Assembly (NCBI GenBank): GCA_947568835.1
Contig: OX387609.1
Coordinates: 13,757,708-13,821,707 of the forward strand
Source of the DNA: Protonemura montana
Lineage: Eukaryota; Arthropoda; Insecta; Plecoptera; Nemouridae
Length of the DNA: 64,000 bases
Reading direction: 5' to 3'
Part shown: positions 38,901 to 49,600 of the stretch, one piece after another
Numbering within the stretch: the first letter of the stretch is position 1
Layout of the letters: each line of letters starts with the position of its first letter
Made by a program: the position numbers and the translations under genes
Notes under the pieces: model-generated
Seen by the model: the letters and a program-made list of their open reading frames with translations, nothing else
Database searches by the model: none
What the model was told of the DNA's origin: nothing

Positions 38901-41385
38901 TGAGATCAGACATGAGCTCCTTGAGTTTAAGTTGGAATACTCGCGCGGTGAGATCGGGTCGGTCTTCTGCCCTTTCGTACGCCGCTAGGCTCGTCTGAAT
39001 CTCAGGCCACTTCGGATTACACGTCATAGTAAGGAAAAGATCGGGTTTTCCAAACTTGGTGACGATACTCATAGCGTCTTGATATAGCTGCTGGCAATGC
39101 CTGGGGCTTCCGATGAAACTGGAAGGCAGAATCACCATCTTCCCGACATTGCAGCCCTGCCGCTCAGCACGGTTCGCCAAGTGGTCCATGAGCCCACTGT
39201 AGAGTTCGGCGCGCAGCGTTTTCTGGTTCCTGATGACGAACTCAAGGCGATTTCCCTCAACCTTGATATAGGCGTCTACCATAAACTGCTGCGTCAGCTT
39301 GCCGGCGTGCAGCACTGGATGGAAGGCGCCGACACGCTCGTGGAGTCGATGGCTATAAAACTCCATTAGAGTGACGACGCTGTGCTTAGATTGCCTGGTG
39401 TGCGGCATACCTCGTTGCCAGCCGGGTTCTCCACGTGGGAACAACAGCACGTAGCTGAGCGGATCCGTGTTGGGCGACAGGACAGACAGCTGCTCAATAA
39501 ATCCGCCACGAGTATGGATACGAATATCACGTCCTAGAGGAGGCATGCCACCGTCAACGCTCTGATAAACAACGGCCACCTCGTGGGCCGTAGGATTTTC
39601 GTACAGCCGCCGTCGGTCATCCACGAAACGCAGTTCGGCCATGACCTCGGGTCGCCCCTCGGCAGCTGCACGGATCCTGTCGTCGGCCTCCACCTGACCT
39701 AACGTTTTAAGCCCTTGGGCAAAAGGATTTATTTCGCGAACCAGCGCGTCCAGCTCATGAAGCAGGTTGGGTAGCAGATTAGCATTCTGGCGCCTGTCCA
39801 TTCGATGCGTCTTCGCTTGTTCCGCGTCAAGAAAGTACAGGTGCGAATAGAGGGGCTTCTGCACCGCCTGCCCCATATGGCCGATCCTATGCTGGATGTT
39901 GCCATGGACACGAAAACAGTATGTGCCACGGCCCTGGGGGATGTCCGTCTTAACTCCGACTGAAGCGAAGGAGAGCGAACTGTTGTACGACCGGATGTTT
40001 TTGCGGAAGTTCTTAGACTCGCAATGATCTCCGGTCAGCAACGCATGCATTAAATCGGGATACGCGAGGAGAGGCTCGAGGATTACGTTGCCCGAGTGAC
40101 AACAGAGTTTGTAAATTTTGTCAGAAGGACGCTCTCCTGCGAAGTACAGAGCGCCGCACACCCTGCATACTTCGTCCATTCTGCCGCAGTGAAAAAGGGC
40201 GACGTCAGCGACGTCTTGCCGTGCAGCCTCCAAGTGGAAAGGATGAAGGTTCACTGGAGCAAGATCAGGTTCGAACTGATCGTCTGCCACGTCAATAGCC
40301 TCGACCGCGACTCGCTGGCTTTGCTCTAGTTCAGCCTCTTGGGCGCGTTGAGACGCCTCCTCCTCAGCGCGCTGAGAGACTTCCACTTCGAACGCCGCGA
40401 GCTTATCCCTGGTCTCTATATTTCGACGCTGCTGAGATCGCTCCCGCGCGGCGACTAATCGGCTCTCGCGCGCCTCTGTAGTCTCATGCTGCCTTTCACA
40501 CTGCGTTTGAACTGCCTTCTGGCTTAATCGCTGAAGGCGCTGTTCCTCAGCTTCGTCGCTCAAGCGGCGACGCTTGAACTCTGCCATAAGGGCTAGTCGC
40601 TGAAGGCGCTGTTCGTCAGCTTCGTTACTCAAGCGGCGACGCTTTGACTCTGCCATAAGGGCTAGTCGCTGAAGGCGCTGTTCGTCAGCTTCGTCACTCA
40701 AGCGGCAACGCTTTGACTCTGCCTTAAGGGCTAGTCGCTGAAGGCGCTGTTCTTCCGTACATTTTGCCAAGCGGAGGCGCTCAGACTCGGCCTTTTTAGC
40801 AAGAAGCTGTAGGCGTCGTCCCTCAGAAGCTTCGTCTAGTCGTCGACGCTTCGACTCGGCAACCTGAGCCAGACGCAGAAGACGCTGGGCCTCATCCGCA
40901 GCCTTTCTGCGCTGGCGAGCATTTCTAGCTTTTTCCGCTAGTCGGGCACTCCGTTCGTTTGCTGCTACTTGCACGTTCTTATCCTCTTGGAGCTGGCCAA
41001 CTGAATTTTCCAGGATCTGAGTCTGGTCAAGGGATGGGAGTATAGACGGCAAATTGTCGGAAAAGGAATGCATATAGCGGCTTGTAGAGGGTTGATCATA
41101 AAAAGCTGGAAGAGAAGCGGGGGCGGCCTGTTCTAATAATGAATCATGCTTTAAGACACTCACCGGGGCTTCTCTAAGAACAGCGGAAAGAAAAGGACGC
41201 TGCTCGTCGAGCGTCGACGTCGACGGGCTTGCAGTCGCCTGATGGTCGGCGTGCTCGGCCGTCTCTCTCGTCCTCGCTCTCTCGTCAGCAGCAGCCCTTT
41301 TCCTCGCCGCCGCGCTCTCCGCTCTTGCCGTTGCACCTTTCCCGCCCTTCCGAGACGTCAGATTTACACGCTTCTTAGGTGGCAT
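35908..41385 (-). CDS. Helitron Rep/helicase transposase, intact ORF
   Basis: Single uninterrupted ORF of 1825 codons encoding a Helitron RepHel protein, which nicks and strand-transfers the element for peel-and-paste or rolling-circle transposition. The N-terminus is basic and includes 23-residue coiled-coil repeats (about residues 168-295, unit like RLQRLALMAESKRRRL; 69-bp period in DNA). The Rep domain has the HUH motif PHAHIL at H853/H855 and the tyrosine motif KYLCKYVYKG (Y988, Y992). A PIF1-type SF1 helicase follows: Walker A GPGGSGKT at 1337-1344, then IILDEGPMAP, IGGDFRQCLPVV, FAMTINKAQGQS and YVALSRARS near 1731. The coding region is far more GC-rich than its flanks. The Met at 41385 begins MPPKKRVN. 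Element ends are uncertain; a CTAG with an upstream hairpin at 33685 or 33812 could be the 3' end. Confidence 0.93.
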   Translation of the reverse strand: MPPKKRVNLTSRKGGKGATARAESAAARKRAAADERARTRETAEHADHQATASPSTSTLDEQRPFLSAVLREAPVSVLKHDSLLEQAAPASLPAFYDQPSTSRYMHSFSDNLPSILPSLDQTQILENSVGQLQEDKNVQVAANERSARLAEKARNARQRRKAADEAQRLLRLAQVAESKRRRLDEASEGRRLQLLAKKAESERLRLAKCTEEQRLQRLALKAESKRCRLSDEADEQRLQRLALMAESKRRRLSNEADEQRLQRLALMAEFKRRRLSDEAEEQRLQRLSQKAVQTQCERQHETTEARESRLVAARERSQQRRNIETRDKLAAFEVEVSQRAEEEASQRAQEAELEQSQRVAVEAIDVADDQFEPDLAPVNLHPFHLEAARQDVADVALFHCGRMDEVCRVCGALYFAGERPSDKIYKLCCHSGNVILEPLLAYPDLMHALLTGDHCESKNFRKNIRSYNSSLSFASVGVKTDIPQGRGTYCFRVHGNIQHRIGHMGQAVQKPLYSHLYFLDAEQAKTHRMDRRQNANLLPNLLHELDALVREINPFAQGLKTLGQVEADDRIRAAAEGRPEVMAELRFVDDRRRLYENPTAHEVAVVYQSVDGGMPPLGRDIRIHTRGGFIEQLSVLSPNTDPLSYVLLFPRGEPGWQRGMPHTRQSKHSVVTLMEFYSHRLHERVGAFHPVLHAGKLTQQFMVDAYIKVEGNRLEFVIRNQKTLRAELYSGLMDHLANRAERQGCNVGKMVILPSSFIGSPRHCQQLYQDAMSIVTKFGKPDLFLTMTCNPKWPEIQTSLAAYERAEDRPDLTARVFQLKLKELMSDLTKRHVLGVPMAHFHVIEFQKRGLPHAHILVILRDEDKIRTPEEVDALICAELPDPVTEERLHKVIVSSMIHGPCGARNMSSVCMEDGKCKKKFPKSFTDVTVVNEGGFTVYRRRESGQTHTISGRVVDNRDVVPYNKYLSSKFDCHLNIEHCGSAKTVKYLCKYVYKGHDCARVQLRVSVPAEGDHEPRPAHGAQQELVWDEVSQFIDSRYVSPQEAAWRIFGFEMHEKSHTIIRLAIHLEGDHMVTFRPGDEEAAAERGRAALTTLTAWFALNSSNPAARQYKYIDIPYHFRFEGKAWKPRKRGAGSIISRMYSVTPRQIERYHLRLLLLHVAGATSFEDVRTFQGRVYATFKEAAVARNLLMDDDEWQKCLQEAVAIKMPNELRQLFAIICAFCQPLDPLSLWERFKGDFCEDFAREHDPIEAEQLALNSIQSVLALHRLTNAEIGLPAPRVPVIVAVDEQFDQTAEREEAEENVVKLNGRQRVAFDAVMAAIDDPNAEQRCFYLDGPGGSGKTFLYNTLISTLRARGERAVAVAWTGIAATLLKGGRTCHSRFRLPVPIVENSTSGVKPNSAEGASLRAAKVIILDEGPMAPLLALNVIERTLRDVTNDERPFGGKVIVIGGDFRQCLPVVRNGNRTTIVEQCIKRGALWSLFRTLELRANMRANPGEVEFVEWLLRVGNGEILNDCHLPDDTIALPVQCVVDCVIDAVFGTSISAAEMAVMQDHAILCPKNVESLNINDNVLERLEGDVFEYCSADTVDVSEGEDGDVLATDYPVEYLNSLTPSGMPPHKLRLKVHAIVMLMRNVDVRAGLCNGTRLSVVALHEHVIDCRIIGGRCAGRRTFLCRVNLTPSDIGMPFTMTRRQFPIRLAFAMTINKAQGQSLKRVGIHLEKPVFGHGQLYVALSRARSLDSIFVAVAGNEAQGKLIVSSNTTFTKNIVYQEVLEIHAPDHQAADPSSRSGYQEADQQALEQSLSQLAVSDADEEVPMDASSSS

Positions 41386-42587
41386 CTGTGTAAAGAAAGC
41401 GAGGCTTTAGTAATGCCTAGCGTAGCCGAGCTGACGCGGGAATGGCTGAGCACGAACCGACCGCCATGTTCAATAAAAATGACCTCACGCAAATATCATG
41501 CCAGGCTAAATGTATGCTTTAATATGCACAACAATCACTTCAGTTTCTTTACAAAGAAATATGCTAATTTGCTTCGAATGCGAGCTTGGACGCCATGTTG
41601 AACACACTTCTAATTGTTGGAACGGTGGGCATGGGAGGATTGGGGAGGGGGATGAGAATCGCGTCGAGCGATTGCATCATGTTACGTAAAAATGACGTCA
41701 TGGAAATATCCACAAGACGGGCAAAATGTATGCTTTCCAGTCTTGATGATGAACGATAATTTTAATAATTAAGAAGCTAAACGCTATAAAATCACTATAA
41801 ATAATTGAATCACTTGATGATATCAGTGGTTGACTATTACTGGATATTGTGACATGCAAATTAAATCTGAAATAAGATTACCTTGAATAGCGACGAAATT
41901 CTTCCCCACAAGAGTGTTTCGCCGTGTAGGTAATCCGCACTCTCATGCTAGACTAACTGCTTTAGCAAATGGCGGTTGGCGAGCTTTGGGAGTGTGACTA
42001 ATTGCCGAGCGTGGATGCCGATCAAAAAGCGGTAACCAACAACCCGCTACGTAAAATGACGTCACGCAAATTCAAACTTGAACACCACGCGCGACGATTT
42101 AAATTACGTGCCATAAGAAGCTGTCGATGCTACACGCTGTAAATGAATGAAGCCAGAAGTCAAATTATTGTGGTCAGTGATCATAATAATGTGTCTTAAG
42201 AGGTTAACTAATTAATTACGCGTTAAATCACTACTAAATTTATCTGAAAACTCATTAAAGAAACACAATTGAACACAAAATATGCACCTGTGCCTTTTTA
42301 AAGCCTTTTATGGGACCACCACCCAAAGAACTAAGAAAATTAATAAGAAAATATAGTTTTTGGCCCTTTCGATTTAAATAAGAATTTTGCCTCTTCACCA
42401 GTAGCTACCCTATGCTCTGCGGGCATGCCCGATGGCCAGATCATTACTCAAATATGGCCCTAGTCCATTACCTAGGTCTTCAGACCTGGGATATATTTCT
42501 TTTTAAAATATATCTTTTAATGTACATTCAGAAGGCATTATTAAAGCCCATTGCCCAAAAGATGTAAAGATACAAACTGCTGATTTA
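41386..42587. other. Upstream flank of the Helitron gene
   Basis: AT-rich, no ORF recognised. The Helitron 5' end (expected TC on the minus strand after A) should lie here but I could not fix it. The part from 42300 resembles 33950-34020 and 33810-33900 in swapped order. Confidence 0.4.
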
Positions 42588-43668
42588 AAATAATCTGGAT
42601 AGAGCATAGGATCCAGCCAGCTGATCTCAAATAACATGGATAGAGCATAGGATCCAGCCAGCTGATCTCAAATAACCTGGATAGAGCATAGGATCCAGCC
42701 AGCTGATCTCAAATAACCTGGATAGAGCATAGGATCCAGCCAGCTGATCTCAAATAATCTGGATAGAGCATAGGATCCAGCCAGCTGATCTCAAATAACA
42801 TGGATAGAGCATAGGATCCAGCCAGCTGATCTCAAATAACCTGAAAAGAGCATAGAATCCAGTCAGCTGATCTCAAATAACCTGGATAGAGCATAGGATC
42901 CAGCTAGCTGATCTCAAATAACCTGGATAGAGCATAGGATCCAGCCAGCTGATCTCAAATAACCTGGATAGAGTATAGGATCCAGTCAGCTGATCTCAAA
43001 TAACCTGGATAGAACATAGGATCCAGCCAGCTGATCTCAAATAACCTGGATAGAGCATAGGATCCAGCCAGCTAATCTCAAATAACCTGGATAGAGCATA
43101 GGATCCAGCTAGCTGATCTCAAATAACCTGGATAGAGCATAGGATCCAGCCAGCTGATCTCAAATAACCTGGATAGAGCATAGGATCCAGCCAGCTAATC
43201 TCAAATAACCTGGATAGAGCATAGGATCCAGCCAGCTGATCTCAAATAACCTGGATAGAGCATAGGATCCAGCCAGCTAATCTCAAATAACCTGGATAGA
43301 CCATAGGATCCAGCCAGCTGATCTCAAATAACCTGGATAGAGCCTAGGATCCAGCCAGCTGATCTCAAATAACCTGGATAGAGCATAGGATCCAGCCAGC
43401 TGATCTCAAATAACCTGGATAGAGCATAGGATCCAGCCAGCTGATCTCAAATAACCTGGATAGACCATAGGATCCAGCCAGCTGATCTCAAATAACCTGG
43501 ATAGAGCCTAGGATCCAGCCAGCTGATCTCAAATAACCTGGATAGAGCATAGGATCCAGCCAGCTGATCTCAAATAACCTGGATAGAGCATAGGATCCAG
43601 CCAGCTGATCTCAAATAACCTGGATAGAGCATAGGATCCAGCCAGCTGATCTCAAATAACATGAATAG
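42588..43668 (+). repeat. 41-bp satellite
   Basis: About 26 copies of a 41-bp unit containing GATAGAGCATAGGATCCAGC and CAGCTGATCTCAAATAAC. Copies are highly uniform with recurrent single-base variants (CTAATC, GACCATAG), a sign of recent local expansion. Confidence 0.95.
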
Positions 43669-43765
43669 AGCTCTAGATATAAAACCTGTAAAATCCGTAT
43701 TCCATGCTGAGGTTGCTAGCAATAGAAATTAAACCCACAGGTGATTTGCATTAAAGTCAGATTGC

Positions 43766-44876
43766 TATGCTTTGTTATTCTATGCTATGCTATGCTATGC
43801 TATGTTATGTTATGCTATGCTTTGCTATGCTTTGCTTTGCTTTGCTTTGCTATGCTTTGCTATGCTATGCTATGCTTTGCTTTGCTATGCTATGCTATGC
43901 TATGCTTTGTTATTCTATGCTATGCTATGCTATGCTATGTTATGTTATGCTATGCTTTGCTATGCTTTGCTATGCTATGCTTTGCTATGCTTTGCTATGC
44001 TATGCTATGCTTTGATAAGCTATGCTATGCTATTCTATGCTATGCTTTGCTATGCTTTGCTATGCAATGCTTTGCTATGCTTTGCTATGCAATGCTTTGC
44101 TATGCTTTGCTATGCTTTGCTATGCTATGCTATGCTTTGCTATGCTATGCTATGCTATGCTATGCTATGCTATGCTATGCTATGCTATGCTATGCTTTGC
44201 TATGCTTTGCTATGCTTTGATAAGCTATGCTTTGCTATTCTATGCTATGCTTTGCTATGCTTTGCTATGCTTTGCTATGCTATGCTTTGCTATGCTTTGC
44301 TATGCTATGCTTTGCTATGCTTTGCTATGCTTTGCTATGCTATGCTTTGCTATGCTTTGCTATGCTATGCTTTGCTATGCTTTGCTATGCTATGCTATGT
44401 TATGTTATGCTATGCTTTGCTTTTCTATGCTATGCTATGCTATGCTATGCTATGCTATGATATGCTCTGCTATGCTATGCTTTGATAAGCTATGCTATGC
44501 TTTGCTTTGCTTTGCTATGCTATGCTATGCTATGCTTTGCTATGCTATGCTTTGATAAGCTATGCTATGCTTTGCTATTCTATGCTTTGCTATGCTATGC
44601 TTTGCTATGCTATGCTATGCTTTGCTATGATATGCTATGCTATGCAATGCTATGCTATGCTATGCTATGCTATGCTTTGCAATGCTATGCTATGCTTTGC
44701 TATGCTATGCTATGCTATGCTTTGCTATGCTTTGCTATGCTATGCTATGCTATGCTTTGCTATGCTATGCTATGCTATGCTATGCTATGCTTTGCTATGC
44801 TATGCTGTGCTATGCTTTGCTATGCTATGCTATGCTTTGCTATGCTATGCTATGCTTTGCTGTGCTATGCTATGCC
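43766..44876 (+). repeat. Pentamer satellite (TATGC/TTTGC)
   Basis: About 220 pentamers, mainly TATGC and TTTGC, in mixed order with rare TTGATAAGC interruptions. All plus-strand frames stay open for long stretches and give Cys/Tyr/Met/Leu-rich artefact ORFs. A 50-60-bp sequence (GAGGTTGCTAGCAATAGAAA and CACAGGTGATTTGCAT) flanks the array on both sides (43703-43757 and 45219-45270). Confidence 0.95.
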
Positions 44877-45029
44877 AAATGTTCAGGACAGCCTTTAAAA
44901 TTGCCAAAGAAATTGTGAATGCATTGTTTTTCGCATTCAAAACAATTAATAGGTACCTTGATATAGGTACCAATTACGTATTTGCGCGGTAAAAAAAATT
45001 TTTTAAATAAAAATGTTCTCACTAAACAC

Positions 45030-46193
45030 TTTGCGTTTGAAAACCTGTTGCTAATTCACGGCAGTCTTGAAAATTATAATTTTTTTCACGGCTTCTTACG
45101 TCGATGCAAAAGAATTGTCACCTGTTTTTGCGATCTGTCACTCAAAATCAAGATTTGTCGGAATAATCTCTAAAAAACATGTTTAGTATAGTTTGGTTGT
45201 TAAGAAATCCATATTCCATGCTTAGGTTGCTAGCAATGGAAAGTTAACCCACAGGTGATTTGCATAAAAGTCGGAAATATCATTTCCGTTTGAAATTGGT
45301 GGTGGAATCTTGTCTAGGCTGGGGTTGAATAGTATGCGTCGTATTTGAACAATTTCGGCTTAAATCGGCAAGATGTTTATACCTTTATGAAACACAATTA
45401 AACTAAAGAAATTCAATTGAACACAAAATGTGCAATAAAAATACAATTTTTACGCCTGTAAAGAGTCAAACTTTTTCCTTACCTACCTGTTTCATATGAA
45501 GTGGCATTTGGAATCCTGTCAAATCGCCGTATGACATCAACTCACCTTAAAAATGTCGCGTTTCATATCATGCTTCGAAATCATGTACAAATTATAACCA
45601 TTTCCTGTCGTTTTTGACCGATTTTCGCCAAAAACAAAGGGGTTTTAGTAGATAGTTTGACATTTCAACCCATTTTGACATTTAATTTGGCCTGATAATC
45701 CACTGCTGAGAAGATACATTCACGATTTCGTACACCTTGCTGTGGTGTCAAAATAGCAAACAATTGATTAAAGCTGTCAGTGTATTAGCAAAATTAATTC
45801 TTTTTCACGTAAAACGATCGCAATTGAATGTGTTTTCGCTCAATTACATCAACAACTTTATTACGAATGCATGAAAAATCACCGCAAAGCTCGAGGCTAG
45901 AAAAACTTGAGTATTAAAATAGTTATAAAATCGAGCTGCATCGCCTGGCTCTGAGATATCTTGCCGTCATATTTAGCAATTTTTCACCATGAAAACGATT
46001 TTTAATCGCTGTGAAAATGTCGCACGCCAATGTAAAAGTTAATTCTGAAAAATTCTAGCCCATTTTCGTACGTTTTGAGTCGAATTTCGCAATTTCTATA
46101 AACAGTAGAGCGGCCGGTCACATCCCAGCCACCTACCTACCCACAAACTAAAAAGTTGAACATCACAATTTTAAAGCTTTTATATAAGGTTAA
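45030..46193 (-). mobile_element. Helitron-like relative, diverged unit
   Basis: Homologous to the non-satellite body of units 1 and 2 (29200-30401, 32485-33684), sharing ACGATCGCAATTGAATGTGT, GATATCTTGCCGTCATATTT and the terminal TTTTATATAAGGTTAA. It is more diverged and lacks the 10-bp satellite. The 41-bp and pentamer arrays lie on its left where the 10-bp array would be. The left boundary is unsure, perhaps near 42390. Confidence 0.55.
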
Positions 46194-46690
46194 TTTTCCA
46201 CTCTAGATGAATTCAAACTAGCAATCAGAAGTCCAAATTTAGAGATTTAAGAAAAGCACCAAATAGCCATTAAATATTTCCCTAAGCTGTTACGGCTTCC
46301 TATTTAATTTTGATACATTTTGCTTAAGAATATTATTTGCTTAGCCAATTATTCGATAATATAGACTATTACTGTTAGGTAATAAAAACGTTTATCTTTA
46401 ACTTTATTATTATTATTATGTACTATCATTAATTATACTTTGTATTTTTGTTCATTTTAGAAATTAGTCTGTATCTATTCTGCTTTTAGGTATTACCTAC
46501 AGTATGCGAATTTTAAGACCCTAATAAAAAAAAAAAAATAAAATAAAATTCAACCGGACACAACTATGGAAGAAACAGATGGCCATCAGGTAGCCATGCC
46601 AGTAAGTCTTTCACATTTCTTCTTTCCTGCAATGTACTCCAATGTACAAACTGTTGCACGCTGAATTCTCTCGAGGTCGTAGATTTGCTG
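46194..46690. other. Short AT-rich gap before receptor E
   Basis: Nothing recognised apart from AT-rich sequence and the likely 3' flank of receptor gene E. Confidence 0.4.
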
Positions 46691-49600
46691 TTAGGCCAGT
46701 TGGTTCAACTCCGCTTGGCGTCTGGAAAGTTCCTTGTACTGCGTCCATGCGGCCATGCAATACGTGTAAATCAGCTTGGACATCTGCAACACGTGGTTTG
46801 CAGAAAGACATAACATTACGTCTTAAAACCCCAGTCATCAATCAATTCAGCTTCCTAGGTCGGTGCGTACCGCGTAGTACGTTTCCATTGACAACGCGAT
46901 GAACCCGCCGACCCTGATGACCATCGGTTGGTTGCAACGAGACATGATGATGCGCATGCTTCTTTTGAAACTCTCTGATTGGCAAAACCAGTCACAGTCG
47001 TACACAGCTTCTCTGATCCCCTCGCTCTGAGAAAAAAACGTTTAAGCTGCGTGATGTGTTTTGCACTTGCTTATTGCTAAAATGAGTATACTAGCAACTC
47101 TCAATCTGTAATTAATGGTCATTCACGAATGACAGTAACGACAAAAGAAGAATAACCGTTTGAATCGAACCTCTTCATTGATTTTATCGGCAAGCCAGCA
47201 CATGATGACCATGGCGATGTTGCCCCCCACAACCATGAGGCAAGTAATCTTCACATGTATGTCGAACGCCTCAGCCTGAAAGGAGTCATGGCAGTCAATG
47301 TCTAGTGCAGTACAGAAAGTTCCGCATGCCTGACTTCTATCCTCGTATACCTACTTACAAAGATGAGCAGTACCAAGGCCAGGCTGGTAGGTACCAGCGC
47401 AAGAAACGAGAAAAAGAACAGAAACCTGTTGAAGAAGCATTTAACTTCTTGGACGAACCTGAAACAGAAGGGCGTTTGAGATTGCTTTAAGAGTCATGTG
47501 AATCTGCCGCTAGTAAACAAAGATATCACCTCGTGATGGCACAATGCAGGTTCACGCATTTCTCCAATTGCTTCTGGAGCGCAATCGTTCGGCTTTTAAC
47601 GACACTGACATAACTGTCTTCTTCCGTTTGACTTTGAATCATTATGGTAGTAACAATTGACGTCTCTGATGGTTGGTCGTCATTTTGTGCTCCTCCGGCC
47701 AATGACTGAACAGCTGGAACCCCTCCAGGGTCGAGGATGTGTCGCAAGTTGTGCGAGAGAAGACGGAAATGTCCGATGGCCTCGACCAGCAGCGACATGA
47801 ACATAGTCGTGAACGAGACCAAGCAGGTCGCTGCGCAGATATGGCTGATAATGGTAAGGACGAAGATTATCTGGTATATTGGAGACTTCGTCTCGTCGAA
47901 CGGATACCACTGGCTGGAAACAGAGCATCCGGTTTCACAGCCGAGGAACTGGCAAATGGAACACTTTAACAACGAAACCAGTGTCATTGAACCAAAGTGA
48001 CACATGAATTGTACTGTTGGCTAGATGTCTACAAGCATGCCTGCAAAAGTGGTTACTGAATACTTACTCATAGGCGAACGATCTCTTCTTGTAAAGTAAT
48101 GGGATATCCAAAACGAACAAAGGTATTGAACTCAGAGATGTAAGCAGATAGCCGAGTGGCCACCGTGACCACCGCGTGTTGCGTACCAGAATGTCCGTGG
48201 GGCGTTTAGAGAGCTTTGCGCTACAAACTTGCATCGCCTCCATGGCGCGAAACATGCGAACGATTCGCTGTCGTTGGAAGAGAAGACTTGTGTAGATTGC
48301 AAACAGTGTCAAGTCGACAAAGATGGACGCTGCCGCACGCAGAGAGCGCTGGAGGTCGTCGTCGATGGTAGAGTAGACGCGCATGGGGTACCCGATGAGA
48401 CCAGCGTAAAAGTTCGTGCAGAGCAAAAAAGGTGGCAAAATCTTTCTGACAATCGCTTTTATTCCCGTGGGTTTGATGTCGGCGGGCCAGAATCCTGGGT
48501 GGTGCAAAACAGAGATGTTTTTTAGTCTTTTGTTTTATATAAGGAGGGGGGCGGGGCGGGGCGCGGCGGGGGGGGGGGGGGGGGGGGGGGGGGGTTGTGT
48601 CGCGCCATCATATTTTTATGGCGAATCCATTAAAAAGTATATATATAAAAAGCTGGGTACAACTAATAAGGGTGGCTTTTTAAAATGGTTGGCTCGAGTT
48701 TTTAATTTGTAGTTAAGTAGGTTTAACAGATTGAAGAAATTTGGGATCCACAGCTGCTATGAAAACTCTGATTGTATTTTCTAAAAAGCACCGGAAAAAC
48801 ACCTCTTTTACACTCTTTTACAACGTGTGTAACTATGTCACAAATAATATATTTTTTTAAGCGTCAATCTGTTGGCAATAGTGTGATGAGTCGCCTAGTT
48901 TTTGTTTCGTCGCGATCGGACAAGTGGTTTGGCCGATTAGTTGTATCCAGTATACCTAGATATGAACCTGAGTAAGCTCCCACTACAATAGACCTGAGTA
49001 AGCTCCCACTCCAATAGACCTGAGTAAGCTCCCACTCCAATAGACCTGAGTAAGCTCCCACTCCAATAGACCTGAGTAAGCTCCCACTCCAATAGACCTG
49101 AGTAAGCTCTCACTCCAATATACCTGAGTAAGCTCCCACTCCAATAGACCTGAGTAAGCTCCCACTCCAATACACCTGAGTAAGCTCCCACTCCAATAGA
49201 CCTGAGTAAGCTCCCACTCCAATAGACCTGAGTAAGCTCCCACTCCAATAGACCTGAGTAAGCTCTCACTCCAATAGACCTGAGTAAGCTCCCACTCCAA
49301 TAGACCTGAGTAAGCTCCCACTCCAATATACCTGAGTAAGCTTCCACTCCAATAGACCTGAGTAAGCTCCCACTCCAATAGACCTGAGTAAGCTCCCACT
49401 CCAATAGACCTGAGTAAGCTCACACTCCAATAGACCTGAGTAAGCTCCCACTCCAATAGACCTGAGTAAGCTCCCACTCCAATAGACCTGAGTAAGCTCC
49501 CACTCCAATACACCTGAGTAAGCTCCCACTCCAATAGACCTGAGTAAGCTCCCACTCCAATAGACCTGAGTAAGCTCCCACTCCAATAGACCTGAATAAG

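Noticed and set aside
42588-43668. Evenly spaced repeats that might suggest a CRISPR array
   Set aside because: Units are contiguous with no unique spacers, and the DNA is eukaryotic.
43741-44992. Several long overlapping plus-strand ORFs rich in Cys, Tyr, Met and Leu
   Set aside because: They are translations of the TATGC/TTTGC pentamer satellite, open in all frames because the unit lacks stops.
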